Assembly (NCBI RefSeq): GCF_009208585.1
Contig: NZ_WFLN01000004.1
Span: 434,001 to 498,000, forward strand
Reading direction: 5' to 3'
DNA length: 64,000 nt
DNA from: Fluviispira multicolorata
GTDB taxonomy: Bacteria > Bdellovibrionota_B > Oligoflexia > Silvanigrellales > Silvanigrellaceae
In this document: positions 9,080 through 17,750 of the stretch, one piece after another
Layout of the letters: every line of letters starts with the position of its first letter
Numbering within the stretch: position 1 is the first letter of the stretch
Notes under the pieces: generated by a model
The model's database searches: none
What the model saw: the letters and a program-made list of their open reading frames with translations, nothing else
What the model was told of the DNA's origin: nothing
Made by a program: the position numbers and the translations under genes

Positions 9080-10268
9080 AAAAAACAAAGGTAAGATAAT
9101 ACCTTTATTTATTGATGCGAAAGATCCTTTACTTTTAGAATATGCGAAAGATCTGATTGAAGTTTTTTTAAATTCTTTGGGAAAAAAACGGCGAGAACTT
9201 GAAGAAGAAATTTCACATATCAATTCCGTTTATGACTATTCAAATGAATTACAAAAAGGAATTGTTAAGCTTTTATTTGATAGACTTGAATTTAAAACTT
9301 CGTTAGGTGATGAAGTAATTGATTTTAGAGAAGTTATTTTTACAAAATCCTGTGAATATTTTAACTCTAATAAAAATATATCATATGATAGTTATATTAA
9401 GTCTATTTCTGAAGACATAAATTTATTTTCTGAAGAAATTAAGCTTCAACTTTATTCTGACCTTCCAGAATTTCACACAGCAACTCATTTTAAATCTATT
9501 CAAGCAAAGGATCTTTTAAATCGCTATAATTTAGCTCTGTCGCAAGGTTTTTTATTTCATAGCTCTGCAATTGTCATTAAAATACCAATAAAAGAGAATG
9601 CTAAACTAGAAATTAGATACCTTTTAAAACAAATTCGTTTTTTCCAGTTGGTTGCAAATATTCAAATTACAGATGATTTCTATGAGATTGTCTTAGATGG
9701 CCCTCTCTCTCTTTTTATGCATACCCAAAAATATGGATTTAATTTAGCTTCTTTTTTTCCTTCTCTTGTCCTTTTATCTCAATGGGAAATTTCAGCAGAT
9801 ATTCAGTTGGGTCGTACAGAACGAAGTAAAGGAGTGTTGAACTTATCTTATGAAAGCCCTTTAGTTTCTCATTATAAAAACTTTAGTGCGTATTCACCAG
9901 ATGAATTCAAAATGTTTGCTGAATTGTTTCGTAAAAAAAATGGAGAATGGAATATTGAGCTTTATTTAGATGAAATATTTTATGATGGAAACAATTATTT
10001 TTTCCCAGATTATGAGTTTACAGCTCAAAATAAAAAAGTTTTCTTAGAATTATTTCATCCGTGGCATAAAACAGCTTTAAAGCAAAGAATAGTAAGTATA
10101 GAAAAAAAGAAAATAAGTGGATTCATAATCGGTGTTTCAAAAGCACTTTTAAAAGATATTGAGTTACAGAAGTTAATGGAAGACTCAAATTATTTTAAAG
10201 AAAATGGTTTTATTTTTCGAGAGATGCCAACAGTTTCTCAAGTGTCAGACATTCTGAATCGAGTTTAA
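9048..10268 (+). CDS. Bax1-like (DUF790) nuclease, XPB partner
   Basis: 406 aa from GTG 9048. This start gives the family-typical N-terminus (LTKKELL...KGKIIPLF), has AAGAAGGAAA upstream (9031-9040), and overlaps the helicase by 32 bp in another frame. Family landmarks are LLNRYNLALSQGFLF, YLLKQIRFFQLV, YEIVLDGPLSLFMHTQKYG and SQWEISADIQL. A C-terminal nuclease-like core follows with FFPDYEF and VFLELFHPWH, resembling PD-(D/E)xK. In archaea Bax1 binds XPB and cuts DNA bubble structures. The same pairing here suggests a helicase-nuclease repair machine. Assignment is by conserved block order. Confidence 0.75.
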   Translation: MLTKKELLLFKKNKGKIIPLFIDAKDPLLLEYAKDLIEVFLNSLGKKRRELEEEISHINSVYDYSNELQKGIVKLLFDRLEFKTSLGDEVIDFREVIFTKSCEYFNSNKNISYDSYIKSISEDINLFSEEIKLQLYSDLPEFHTATHFKSIQAKDLLNRYNLALSQGFLFHSSAIVIKIPIKENAKLEIRYLLKQIRFFQLVANIQITDDFYEIVLDGPLSLFMHTQKYGFNLASFFPSLVLLSQWEISADIQLGRTERSKGVLNLSYESPLVSHYKNFSAYSPDEFKMFAELFRKKNGEWNIELYLDEIFYDGNNYFFPDYEFTAQNKKVFLELFHPWHKTALKQRIVSIEKKKISGFIIGVSKALLKDIELQKLMEDSNYFKENGFIFREMPTVSQVSDILNRV

Positions 10269-10284
10269 GTGATTTAGAATGTCT
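10247..10284 (+). terminator. stem-loop spanning the stop codon of the Bax1-like gene
   Basis: AGACATTCTGAATC (10247-10260) pairs with GATTTAGAATGTCT (10271-10284). The stem is 14 bp with one G-U pair, and the 10-nt loop contains the TAA stop. There is no T-run after it, so it is either a non-canonical terminator or a 3'-end stabilising structure. Confidence 0.45.
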
Positions 10285-10493
10285 CTAAATTTATGAACAA
10301 TATTAAATTTTAAGAAAAATATATCTTAGCTTTCTATATAATTCTTTATTTCATTAACAATAAGATCTTCTCCTAAACTATTTGAGAATTTTATATGGAT
10401 GGCGCATTGCTTAATATTTATTAAAAAATTCAATATTTATAATGATTACTTGGTGGCTTAATCATGTTGGACAGCTTCTAATTTATTTTTTTA

Positions 10494-10916
10494 TTAAAAA
10501 TTATACAAATCATTTTCTCTTGTAATAAATCTTTTTTTGTACTCTTGGGGTATGATTTCGCAACTTTCGCTTTTACCAAATAGGTATCTATTCTTACTGA
10601 AAATATCATATATTTTGTTATGAAATATGCTCGGAATGAATTTGAATAATATAAATAAATTTAACGGAAATTTTAAATGTTTTGATAATTCTATAATTGC
10701 AAAAAACTTGATATAAACGTTTTCGTTTTTATATAATACAATTGATTTATTATCAGAAGTATAGTGATTTTTTTTAAAAAAAATCTTTGATATTTCTGCA
10801 TTTAAATCGCAGAAATAAAAATTATATTCTTTATTTTTTTCAAGTTTTAGACATAACAATGAAAATTTGCTACAAAACAAACAATCTCCATCAATAAACA
10901 CTAAAATTTTTTTCAT
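10494..10916 (-). CDS. DCC-family (DUF393) thiol-disulfide oxidoreductase-like protein
   Basis: 140 aa. The family-defining FIDGDCLFC motif (7-15) is at the N-terminus, followed by a thioredoxin-like pattern and the C-terminal YDIFSKNRYLFGKS block that DUF393 proteins share. The first Asp-Cys pair is intact. Small soluble DCC proteins are predicted redox proteins of unknown substrate. It is 31 bp downstream of the YhiN-like flavoprotein on the same strand, so the two are likely co-transcribed. The gene is noticeably more AT-rich than its neighbours, with many Lys, Asn and Ile residues. Confidence 0.75.
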   Translation of the reverse strand: MKKILVFIDGDCLFCSKFSLLCLKLEKNKEYNFYFCDLNAEISKIFFKKNHYTSDNKSIVLYKNENVYIKFFAIIELSKHLKFPLNLFILFKFIPSIFHNKIYDIFSKNRYLFGKSESCEIIPQEYKKRFITRENDLYNF

Positions 10917-10947
10917 ACTTTAACCTGCGGAGTAAAAATCGTTGAAC

Positions 10948-12189
10948 TTAGAGTCCAAGTTTTTTTGCAATGTCTTGTCCAGAGAGCCATGCTCCTGTCC
11001 ATGCATTTTGAAAGTTAAATCCTCCCGTTACTCCATCAATATCGACAGCTTCTCCAGCAAAATACAGCCCTGAATGAATTTTACTTTCCATATTGCGGAA
11101 ATCAATTTCTTCTCGAGAAACTCCTCCTGCAGTGACGAATTCTTCTTTAAACTCACCCTTACCATTTAGACGTAGGGTCGTTTGTGTCATCCTTAGTGCA
11201 AGTTCCTGTAATTGTTTTTTAGTCGTTTCACTATAAATTATTCCTTCCTTGAGACCTGTTTCTCGCAAAATAGCATCCCAAAACCTTTTTACGCAGTTAA
11301 ATGGGTTTTCGTTACTCACCTTTTTTTTAGGGAAATGACTCTTACACATTTCGAGTTTTTGTAGAGCATCTTCCAATCTTAAGGATTGAGTCCAGTTTAT
11401 TTGTAATATTCCTTTGTAATCACTCTTATGTAAGTCACGTGCAGCAAAAGCAGATAATTTTAAAACTGCAGGTCCACTAAGGCCCCAGTGAGTAATGAGA
11501 CAAGAGCCTATTTGAGAGAAGTCTTGAGTTGTTCCTTCAATCTTTAGATGAATGCTTATTGAAGAAAAGCTGATACCTGATAAATCTTTTAGGAGGGGGT
11601 CTTTTACTTGAAAGGTAAAAAGTGAGGGAACGGGCGGTACTAATTGATGTCCTAAGTTGGCTGCTAAGCTGACACCGTATGGCATACTTCCAGTTGCGAG
11701 TAAAACAAATCGTGTTTTAATAAGGTCTTCTGATTTTGCTTGGATTTCAAAGCTATTTGTGGCGGACTTAATTTTTTGTACGAGTTTATTTTTTCTAAGG
11801 ACAACCCCTGAATTTCGAGCTGCTGAGTCGAGACAATTGATAATTGTTTGGGAATCATTGGTTATGGGAAACATACGGCCATCTTCTTCAACCTTTAATT
11901 CAACTCCATGATCTTTAAACCATGTTACAGTGTCTTTAGGCTGAAATTTATGGAAAGGCCCAATGAGTTCCTTTTGTCCCCTTGGGTAAAAAGTTGTAAG
12001 CTGCTTTGCATCGAATTGGTGGTGAGTGACATTGCAGCGTCCCCCTCCTGAAATTTTAACTTTTGTTAAAACCCTTGCTGTGGCTTCAAGTATGAGAACA
12101 CGAGCCCCTGGAAATGCCTCTGCGCAAGCAATTGCTCCAAAATATCCTGCTGCGCCGCCGCCAACGACTACGAGATCCCATTCTTCCAT
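10948..12189 (-). CDS. YhiN/HI0933-like FAD-dependent oxidoreductase
   Basis: 413 aa flavoprotein. The N-terminal Rossmann motif VVGGGAAGYFGAIACAE is followed by ISGGGRCNVTH, the hallmark of the HI0933 family. ATGSMPYG comes mid-sequence and the C-terminal FAD signature is GLYFAGEAVDIDGVTGGFNFQNAWTG (read in pieces). I start at the ATG at 12189 (MEEWDLVV) because TTTGGAG lies 7 bp upstream; a longer in-frame start at 12216 has no such site. Family members are abundant but the physiological substrate is not established. It is followed by the DCC-family gene. Confidence 0.85.
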   Translation of the reverse strand: MEEWDLVVVGGGAAGYFGAIACAEAFPGARVLILEATARVLTKVKISGGGRCNVTHHQFDAKQLTTFYPRGQKELIGPFHKFQPKDTVTWFKDHGVELKVEEDGRMFPITNDSQTIINCLDSAARNSGVVLRKNKLVQKIKSATNSFEIQAKSEDLIKTRFVLLATGSMPYGVSLAANLGHQLVPPVPSLFTFQVKDPLLKDLSGISFSSISIHLKIEGTTQDFSQIGSCLITHWGLSGPAVLKLSAFAARDLHKSDYKGILQINWTQSLRLEDALQKLEMCKSHFPKKKVSNENPFNCVKRFWDAILRETGLKEGIIYSETTKKQLQELALRMTQTTLRLNGKGEFKEEFVTAGGVSREEIDFRNMESKIHSGLYFAGEAVDIDGVTGGFNFQNAWTGAWLSGQDIAKKLGL

Positions 12190-12345
12190 AATATTTCTCC
12201 AAATAACCAGATTCATTTCAAGTTTCTTACTTTTATAAATAAGAAACTTGACCCTATATATTCTCTAAAATCTTTGCAACAAAGCTCTTATGAGTTGGTT
12301 TTTATAATTTTCTTTAAAGAAGGGTTGAATTGAAATGAGGCTGCT

Positions 12346-12371
12346 GTTGTGGAAGGAGAGAATTCCACAAC
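12346..12371 (-). terminator. stem-loop just after recA
   Basis: GTTGTGGAA (12346-12354) and TTCCACAAC (12363-12371) form a perfect 9-bp stem with an 8-nt loop, 9 bp beyond the recA stop codon on the recA transcript. No T-tract follows, so factor-independent termination is uncertain; it may protect the 3' end. Confidence 0.5.
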
Positions 12372-12380
12372 ATAGGGTTG

Positions 12381-13535
12381 TTACTCAGCTGAAACAGAGG
12401 CTCCTGCACTGCTGCGTCGCCCAGGTTTGCTTGATGTGCTTGGAAGGGCTTGAGTTGCTCCTGGTAAGGACTTTATTGTAGAGTCTTCTACATTTTCGTC
12501 ATTTGTGTTGCTTGGGTTACGAATGAGATTAGCGCGAGCGCGTACAGCTGCTTCGATTTTTGCCATTGTTTCTGGATGTTCACGTAAATATTCTTTTGCA
12601 TTTTCACGCCCTTGTCCAAGGCGTTCTCCATTGTAAGTAAACCATGTGCCGCTTTTTTGAATAATTTCTGCATCGGGTGCAGAAGCAAGATCAAGAACAT
12701 CACCTTCTTTACTAATGCCATGTCCAAACATAATATCGAATTCAACTTCTTTAAAGGGAGCTGCAACCTTATTTTTAACAACTTTTACTTTAGTGCGATG
12801 ACCAATGGTATCATTGGCGTTTTTAATAGCCGCTGCTTTTCGCACTTCAAGACGTACGGTAGAGTAAAATTTAAGAGCTTGTCCACCCGTTGTGGTTTCG
12901 GGATTGCCGAAGACAATACCAATTTTCATACGCACTTGATTGATGAAAATAACGCAGCAATTTGTTTTTGAAATGCTTCCTGTGAGTTTGCGCAATGCTT
13001 GGCTCATAAGGCGTGCTTGCAAGCCCATATGACTGTCACCCATTTCTCCTTCAATTTCAGATTTTGGAGTGAGAGCGGCAACGGAATCCACCACAATGAG
13101 ATCAACTGCGCCACTGCGAACAAGCATATCAACTATTTCAAGAGCTTGTTCTCCATTGTCAGGTTGAGAAACAAGGAGATCAGAGGTGCTAACACCTATT
13201 TTACGAGCATAACTGACATCGAGAGCATGTTCTGCGTCGATAAAAGCTGCAATGCCTCCCTTTTTTTGGCATTCAGCAATAGCATGTAAAGTCAGCGTGG
13301 TTTTACCGCTGGACTCCGTTCCATAAATTTCAACAACACGCCCTTTTGGTAAGCCACCCACTCCAAGAGCTACGTCGAGACTAAGGGAACCTGTTGGAAT
13401 AACCTGAATTTCTTGTGCAATTTTGGAGTCATCAGAAAGACGCATGATGGTGCCTTTTCCAAATTGTTTTTCTACGGACTGGAAAAGAGTTTCTAGAGCT
13501 TTAAATTTATTGATGTTTGTATCTGTAGCGGACAT
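12381..13535 (-). CDS. recA: recombinase RecA
   Basis: 384 aa strand-exchange protein for homologous repair and SOS induction. Walker A is GTESSGKTT (about 69-77), followed by [28 protein letters not shown], the loop L2 region [28 protein letters not shown], and the [16 protein letters not shown] core. The variable acidic C-tail is Ser/Gly-rich here rather than strongly acidic. GGAGAACC precedes the ATG at 13535. The 224-bp upstream gap to divergent ddl carries two inverted repeats listed separately. Monocistronic by appearance. Confidence 0.98.
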   Translation of the reverse strand: MSATDTNINKFKALETLFQSVEKQFGKGTIMRLSDDSKIAQEIQVIPTGSLSLDVALGVGGLPKGRVVEIYGTESSGKTTLTLHAIAECQKKGGIAAFIDAEHALDVSYARKIGVSTSDLLVSQPDNGEQALEIVDMLVRSGAVDLIVVDSVAALTPKSEIEGEMGDSHMGLQARLMSQALRKLTGSISKTNCCVIFINQVRMKIGIVFGNPETTTGGQALKFYSTVRLEVRKAAAIKNANDTIGHRTKVKVVKNKVAAPFKEVEFDIMFGHGISKEGDVLDLASAPDAEIIQKSGTWFTYNGERLGQGRENAKEYLREHPETMAKIEAAVRARANLIRNPSNTNDENVEDSTIKSLPGATQALPSTSSKPGRRSSAGASVSAE

Positions 13536-13562
13536 GAGGTTCTCCTTTTATTGCAAAGATAT

Positions 13563-13607
13563 GTTGCACGTGATTAGATAAAGGCATGTGTTCGAGAATC
13601 GTGCAAC
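13563..13607 (-). promoter_or_regulatory. long-loop inverted repeat in the recA leader
   Basis: GTTGCACG (13563-13570) and CGTGCAAC (13600-13607) are perfect 8-bp complements separated by 29 bp, between the presumed recA promoter and its ribosome-binding site. It could be a leader-RNA stem or a protein-binding dyad. Confidence 0.35.
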
Positions 13608-13641
13608 CCATAATCGTATATAGATTCTTCCAGAAAGGAAG

Positions 13642-13660
13642 AGTACCATACATTTGTACT
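13642..13660. promoter_or_regulatory. candidate operator dyad upstream of recA
   Basis: AGTAC-N9-GTACT is a 19-bp dyad about 110 bp upstream of the recA start and 100 bp upstream of ddl. It has the size of a LexA-type operator, but it matches none of the LexA consensus sequences I know (CTGT-N8-ACAG, GAAC-N4-GTTC, TTAC-N3-GTAA). I list it only as a candidate. Confidence 0.25.
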
Positions 13661-13759
13661 GTCTACTCTTTCATAACTCTTGTTCAGTTTCAATTCAAGT
13701 GAAGCTCGTGTATTTTCCATGGCTAGTTATGTTTCCCAGTCGTTATTGGAGAAAGCAAA

Positions 13760-14938
13760 ATGAATCAATTTCACAATTTTGAAAATACAGTTGCTGTTTT
13801 ATTTGGGGGGCGTTCAAGTGAGCATGAAATATCATTGCGCTCAGCCGTGTTTATATTCAAAAACATACCTGATAAATATAATATCATTCCTGTTGGTATA
13901 AATAGAAATGGTATATATTACAGCCTTGAAGGAACATTCAAAGCAAAAGATTTCTTAGACATAACGGTTCAAGATCTTTCAGAAATTATCGAGGGACGTT
14001 CATTAATTAAAATACCAGATCGAAAAAACATAAAAAGTGTTATTCTTCCTCATTTAGCAGAAGAAATTGCAAAGGATTTTGACTCTTTTCCCTATCGAAT
14101 TCTTAACCTAGAAGCTTCATGTTTTTTCCCTGTTTTGCATGGTCAAAACGGAGAAGATGGTCGTTTGCAAGGACTTTTTGAACTGGCAGAAGTTGCTTAT
14201 GTTGGCTGTGATATTCGAGCCAGTGTGGTGGGGATTGATAAAGATATTGCCAAACGACTTGCACGTGATGCAGGTATTTCAATCGCAAAGTATGAAGTGG
14301 TTGTTGGCGAAGTGTATTTTAAAAATCAAGAAGAGACATTAATTAATCTTGAAAGAGCAATTGGTTATCCGTGTTTTGTGAAACCCAACTCCCTTGGTTC
14401 AGCTGTAGGCACAGGAAGAGCTAAAAATCGACTTGAATTGCAAAAGCTATTAATAGAAGCATTGTCTTTCGATCAAAAAGTTTTGGTTGAAGAGCCCATG
14501 AGTGGAACTGAAGTTGAATGCGCTTTTTTAGGGACTTCTGCGTTTCCAAAAATAACTCTAGCAGGAGAAATTGTGACAAAGGACTTTTACTCCTATGAAG
14601 AAAAGTATTCAAATGCTTCTGAAGCCACTTCAAATATTCCAGCAAAAATAGATTCTGAGCGCATGCAAGAGCTTAAAACTTTAGCAGAAAAAATTGCAAA
14701 GGCAACAGGCATATCAGGGCTATGCCGCATTGATTTTTGGAATTGTAAAACACTTAATCGATTTGTTTTTAATGAGATTAACACTTTGCCCGGTTTAACA
14801 TCTATAAGTATGTTTCCAAAACTATGGGAATATGAAGGTATTCTTGGTAATATTTGGATAGAAGATATTATTGAGCAGGCTTATGCTCGACGCAAATGGA
14901 TGGCAAAAAGTCAGTATGGTATAAGAGCTTCAATTTAG
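13760..14938 (+). CDS. ddl: D-alanine--D-alanine ligase
   Basis: 392-aa ATP-grasp ligase making the D-Ala-D-Ala dipeptide for peptidoglycan. Motifs: FGGRSSEHEISLRSA at the N-terminus, FPVLHGQNGEDGRLQGLFELA, CFVKPNSLGSAVGTGRA (ATP-grasp lysine), DFYSYEEKYSN with the Lys-Tyr that favours D-Ala over D-lactate, and FNEINTLPGLTSISMFPKL at the C-terminus. It is longer than the E. coli enzymes (306-364 aa), mainly by insertions around residues 70-110. TTGGAGAAA precedes the ATG. Confidence 0.93.
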   Translation: MNQFHNFENTVAVLFGGRSSEHEISLRSAVFIFKNIPDKYNIIPVGINRNGIYYSLEGTFKAKDFLDITVQDLSEIIEGRSLIKIPDRKNIKSVILPHLAEEIAKDFDSFPYRILNLEASCFFPVLHGQNGEDGRLQGLFELAEVAYVGCDIRASVVGIDKDIAKRLARDAGISIAKYEVVVGEVYFKNQEETLINLERAIGYPCFVKPNSLGSAVGTGRAKNRLELQKLLIEALSFDQKVLVEEPMSGTEVECAFLGTSAFPKITLAGEIVTKDFYSYEEKYSNASEATSNIPAKIDSERMQELKTLAEKIAKATGISGLCRIDFWNCKTLNRFVFNEINTLPGLTSISMFPKLWEYEGILGNIWIEDIIEQAYARRKWMAKSQYGIRASI

Positions 14939-15068
14939 AAGCTTCTCCCAAGAAAAGCTTAAAAAAGGCTATTGAAATTCAGTTCAAAATCAGATAGCAC
15001 AGAGCGTGTTTCCCGTCCTCTGGTTTGGACTGAAGTTTTAACCATTTTTATGTTGAGTTGGATCAAAT

Positions 15069-17171
15069 ATGACAATCAAAGACCTCTCCCACGTTAGAAA
15101 TATTGGTATTTCTGCTCATATCGACTCCGGAAAGACCACTCTTTCCGAGCGTATTCTTTTTTATACCGGTAAAATTCACAAAATTGAGGAAGTAAAAGGC
15201 AAATCTGGCGTTGGCGCGACTATGGATCATATGGATCTTGAGCGTGAAAAAGGCATTACAATTCAGTCTGCTGCTACTTTTTGCCAGTGGAGAGAGACTT
15301 GGATTAACCTTATCGACACCCCCGGTCACGTTGACTTTACAGTTGAAGTTGAACGTTCATTGCGTGTTCTTGACGGAGCAATTCTTGTTCTTTGTTCTGT
15401 CGCAGGTGTTCAGTCACAGTCTATTACTGTTGACCGCCAAATGCGTCGTTACCGCGTTCCACGTATTGCTTTTGTAAATAAAATGGATCGTCCAGGCGCA
15501 AACCCTTACCGTGTTTGCCAACAATTACGCGAAAAATTAAATCACAATGCATGGATGGCACAAATGCCAATCGGCGCTGAAGACCGTTTCCAAGGTGTTG
15601 TTGACCTTCTTTCCATGAAAGCATTCTACTTTGATGGTGCTAACGGTGAAAATGTTCGTGAAGAAGAAATTCCAGTGGATATGATCGACGAAGCGAAATC
15701 TCGCCGCAGTGACCTTATTGGTGCGCTTGCTGATTTCGACGATGTAGTTGCTGAAAAATTCCTTTCTGATGAATTTGTTACCCTTGACGAAGCTACAAAA
15801 GCTATGCGTAAAGCCGTTATCAGCCTTCAGTTTACACCTGTATTTTGTGGTTCCGCCTTCAAAAATAAAGGTGTTCAAGTTCTTCTCGATGCAGTTACAG
15901 CTTATTTACCTGCACCAAATGAAGTTTCTAACGAAGCTCTTGATCAAACAAATAACGAAGAACGTGTTCCTCTTAAAGCAGATCCTAACCTTCCACTTGT
16001 TATGCTTGCATTTAAGCTTGATGAAACACGTTATGGTCAGCTTACATTTATGCGCATTTATCAAGGGACAGTTAAAAAAGGTGAAATGATCACCAATATG
16101 TCCTCTGAAAAACGCGTTAAGGTTCCACGTATTGTTCGTCTTCACTCAGACGATATGGAAGATATTGATGAAGCTTCAGCGGGTGATATCGTTGCTCTCT
16201 TTGGTGTTGACTGTGCTTCAGGTGATACTTTCACAGACGGCAAACTCAATGTAACAATGGCTTCTATGTACGTTCCAAATGCAGTTATTACGTTAGCAAT
16301 TGCACCTAAGGACAAAACAGCTCAAACAAACTTCTCCAAAGCTTTAAATAAGTTTACAAAAGAAGATCCTACATTCCGCGTTTCCCGAGATGAAGAATCT
16401 GGAGAAACAATTATTGCAGGTATGGGTGAACTTCACCTCGAAATTTATGTTGAACGTATGAAACGTGAATTTGGCTGCGAAACAATTGTTGGTAAGCCAC
16501 AAGTTAACTTCCGCGAAGCACTTACTTCACGTGCAGAAATTAACTACACACACAAAAAGCAATCCGGTGGTTCTGGACAATTTGCTCGTATTATTGGTTT
16601 TATGGAGCCTTTAGTTGATGCTGGCGATAAAGTCTATGAATTTGAAGATGATACCGTTGGCGGCTCCATTCCAAGACAGTTTATTCCTGCTTGTGAAAAG
16701 GGCTTTGTTGAACAGTTAAAAACAGGTCTTCTTATTGGAGCTCAAGTTGTTGGCGTGAAATTAGTTGTAAATGACGGTTTACACCACCCAGTTGACTCAA
16801 ACGAAATGGCATTTAAAACATGTGCTATGACAGGTTTCCGCGAATCTTATATGAGCGCTAAGCCAGTTATTCTTGAACCTATTATGAAGGTTGGCATTGA
16901 AGGACCAGAGGAGTTCCAAGGAACTATGATGGGCCTTATTAATCAACGCCGTGGTGTGATTATGGGAACTGCTGGAAATGGTGGTTATTGCCAAATTGAA
17001 GCAGAAGTCCCTCTTACAGAAATGTTTGGCTTCTCTACAGACTTACGCTCAGGAACTCAAGGTAAAGGTGAATTCTCAATGGAATTTGCTAAATACGCAG
17101 CTGTTCCACGCAATGTTCAAGAAGATATGGTTGCTAAATACAAAGCTAAGAGAGCTGCTGAAAATAAATAA
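15069..17171 (+). CDS. fusA: translation elongation factor G (spdEFG1/mitochondrial EFG1-like type)
   Basis: 700-aa GTPase driving ribosomal translocation. G1 is AHIDSGKTT, followed by [22 protein letters not shown] (in pieces), [10 protein letters not shown] (switch I), DTPGHVDF (G3) and NKMDRPG (G4). Domain IV contains [10 protein letters not shown] and the C-terminus holds the [17 protein letters not shown] block. The IDSGK and VKGKxGVGAxMD wording matches mitochondrial EFG1 and the bacterial spdEFG1 group rather than standard EF-G (IDAGK). Codon use is visibly biased to C-ending optimal codons (AAC, CGT, TTC), as in highly expressed genes. It stands alone, not in a str operon, and ends at a clear terminator. 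Confidence 0.95.
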   Translation: MTIKDLSHVRNIGISAHIDSGKTTLSERILFYTGKIHKIEEVKGKSGVGATMDHMDLEREKGITIQSAATFCQWRETWINLIDTPGHVDFTVEVERSLRVLDGAILVLCSVAGVQSQSITVDRQMRRYRVPRIAFVNKMDRPGANPYRVCQQLREKLNHNAWMAQMPIGAEDRFQGVVDLLSMKAFYFDGANGENVREEEIPVDMIDEAKSRRSDLIGALADFDDVVAEKFLSDEFVTLDEATKAMRKAVISLQFTPVFCGSAFKNKGVQVLLDAVTAYLPAPNEVSNEALDQTNNEERVPLKADPNLPLVMLAFKLDETRYGQLTFMRIYQGTVKKGEMITNMSSEKRVKVPRIVRLHSDDMEDIDEASAGDIVALFGVDCASGDTFTDGKLNVTMASMYVPNAVITLAIAPKDKTAQTNFSKALNKFTKEDPTFRVSRDEESGETIIAGMGELHLEIYVERMKREFGCETIVGKPQVNFREALTSRAEINYTHKKQSGGSGQFARIIGFMEPLVDAGDKVYEFEDDTVGGSIPRQFIPACEKGFVEQLKTGLLIGAQVVGVKLVVNDGLHHPVDSNEMAFKTCAMTGFRESYMSAKPVILEPIMKVGIEGPEEFQGTMMGLINQRRGVIMGTAGNGGYCQIEAEVPLTEMFGFSTDLRSGTQGKGEFSMEFAKYAAVPRNVQEDMVAKYKAKRAAENK

Positions 17172-17192
17172 TTTTCAAATGATCTTTTTATA

Positions 17193-17232
17193 GAAAGCCA
17201 CGTACATTATGTTTTGTATGTGGCTTTTTTTA
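17193..17232 (+). terminator. rho-independent terminator after fusA
   Basis: AAAGCCACGTACA (from 17194) pairs with TGTATGTGGCTTT across a short loop (one G-U) and runs straight into a T-tract ending about 17232. It lies about 20 bp after the fusA stop. Confidence 0.85.
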
Positions 17233-17291
17233 TTTTATGTTAATGTATTCATGTTGTGAGTTGGAACAGGATTCTTTTGGAGGTCATTCAT

Positions 17292-17750
17292 ATGAAAATC
17301 ACAGGAGAAATGGCGAGTGGTTTAGTTGCTCTTGTACAAGTACATGCAACAATTTTACAGCAGCTGCGAGTGCATAGAAATATTTGTCAATTATGGGGTT
17401 ATCAAAAGTTATTTGATAAAATAACTTTGCATCGAGAAGAGGTTTCTATACAACTTGATTCTTTAATTATGCTTATGTTAAGTGCAGAGTTAAACTTTGA
17501 TTTACAAAACTTAAATAAACTTAATATCGGCCAAACTGTAGAGGAAATTTTTGTAAGTGATCGAGAAATGGCTGAAAGTTGTAAAGAAGTTGCTTTAAGA
17601 TTATCTCTCATTGCAAACCAAAATATAGAAATACGTCAAATATGTGAGAAAATTGTTTTAATACATATAGACTATGTGAATTTTATTTCTCAACAATTAG
17701 AGCTTGTTCGTCAAATGGGAACACAAATGTATTTAGCGACGCGCTGCTAA
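17292..17750 (+). CDS. bacterioferritin paralogue lacking all ferroxidase and haem ligands
   Basis: 152 aa from ATG 17292 (GGAGG at 17279-17283, 8 bp spacing); upstream in-frame GTG 17256 lacks a site. It aligns end to end without large gaps to the Bfr encoded at 37862-38341: the WGY after helix A, the block LNKLNIGQTVEEIF against LDKLNIGENVKEQF, and a C-terminal LELVRQMG against LGLIKDIG. At the ferroxidase positions (Bfr numbering) I read E18H, E51V, H54Q, E94A, E127H and H130Y, and haem ligand M52S. A four-helix ferritin fold is likely but iron oxidation is not. The last 18 bp overlap the convergent HTH gene. It may be a structural partner of Bfr or a repurposed scaffold. Confidence 0.75.
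   Translation: MKITGEMASGLVALVQVHATILQQLRVHRNICQLWGYQKLFDKITLHREEVSIQLDSLIMLMLSAELNFDLQNLNKLNIGQTVEEIFVSDREMAESCKEVALRLSLIANQNIEIRQICEKIVLIHIDYVNFISQQLELVRQMGTQMYLATRC

Noticed and set aside
12612..13289. Open frames antisense to recA (119 and 96 codons)
   Set aside because: Mirror frames of a conserved gene with no ribosome-binding site or recognisable protein sequence.
14936..14962. AAGCTT repeat after ddl as a terminator
   Set aside because: Six-base arms followed by A rather than T on the coding strand; too weak.
15537..16145. Several open frames of 79-113 codons overlapping fusA on both strands
   Set aside because: Products of the biased codon use of fusA; composition is not protein-like and the sense gene explains the region.
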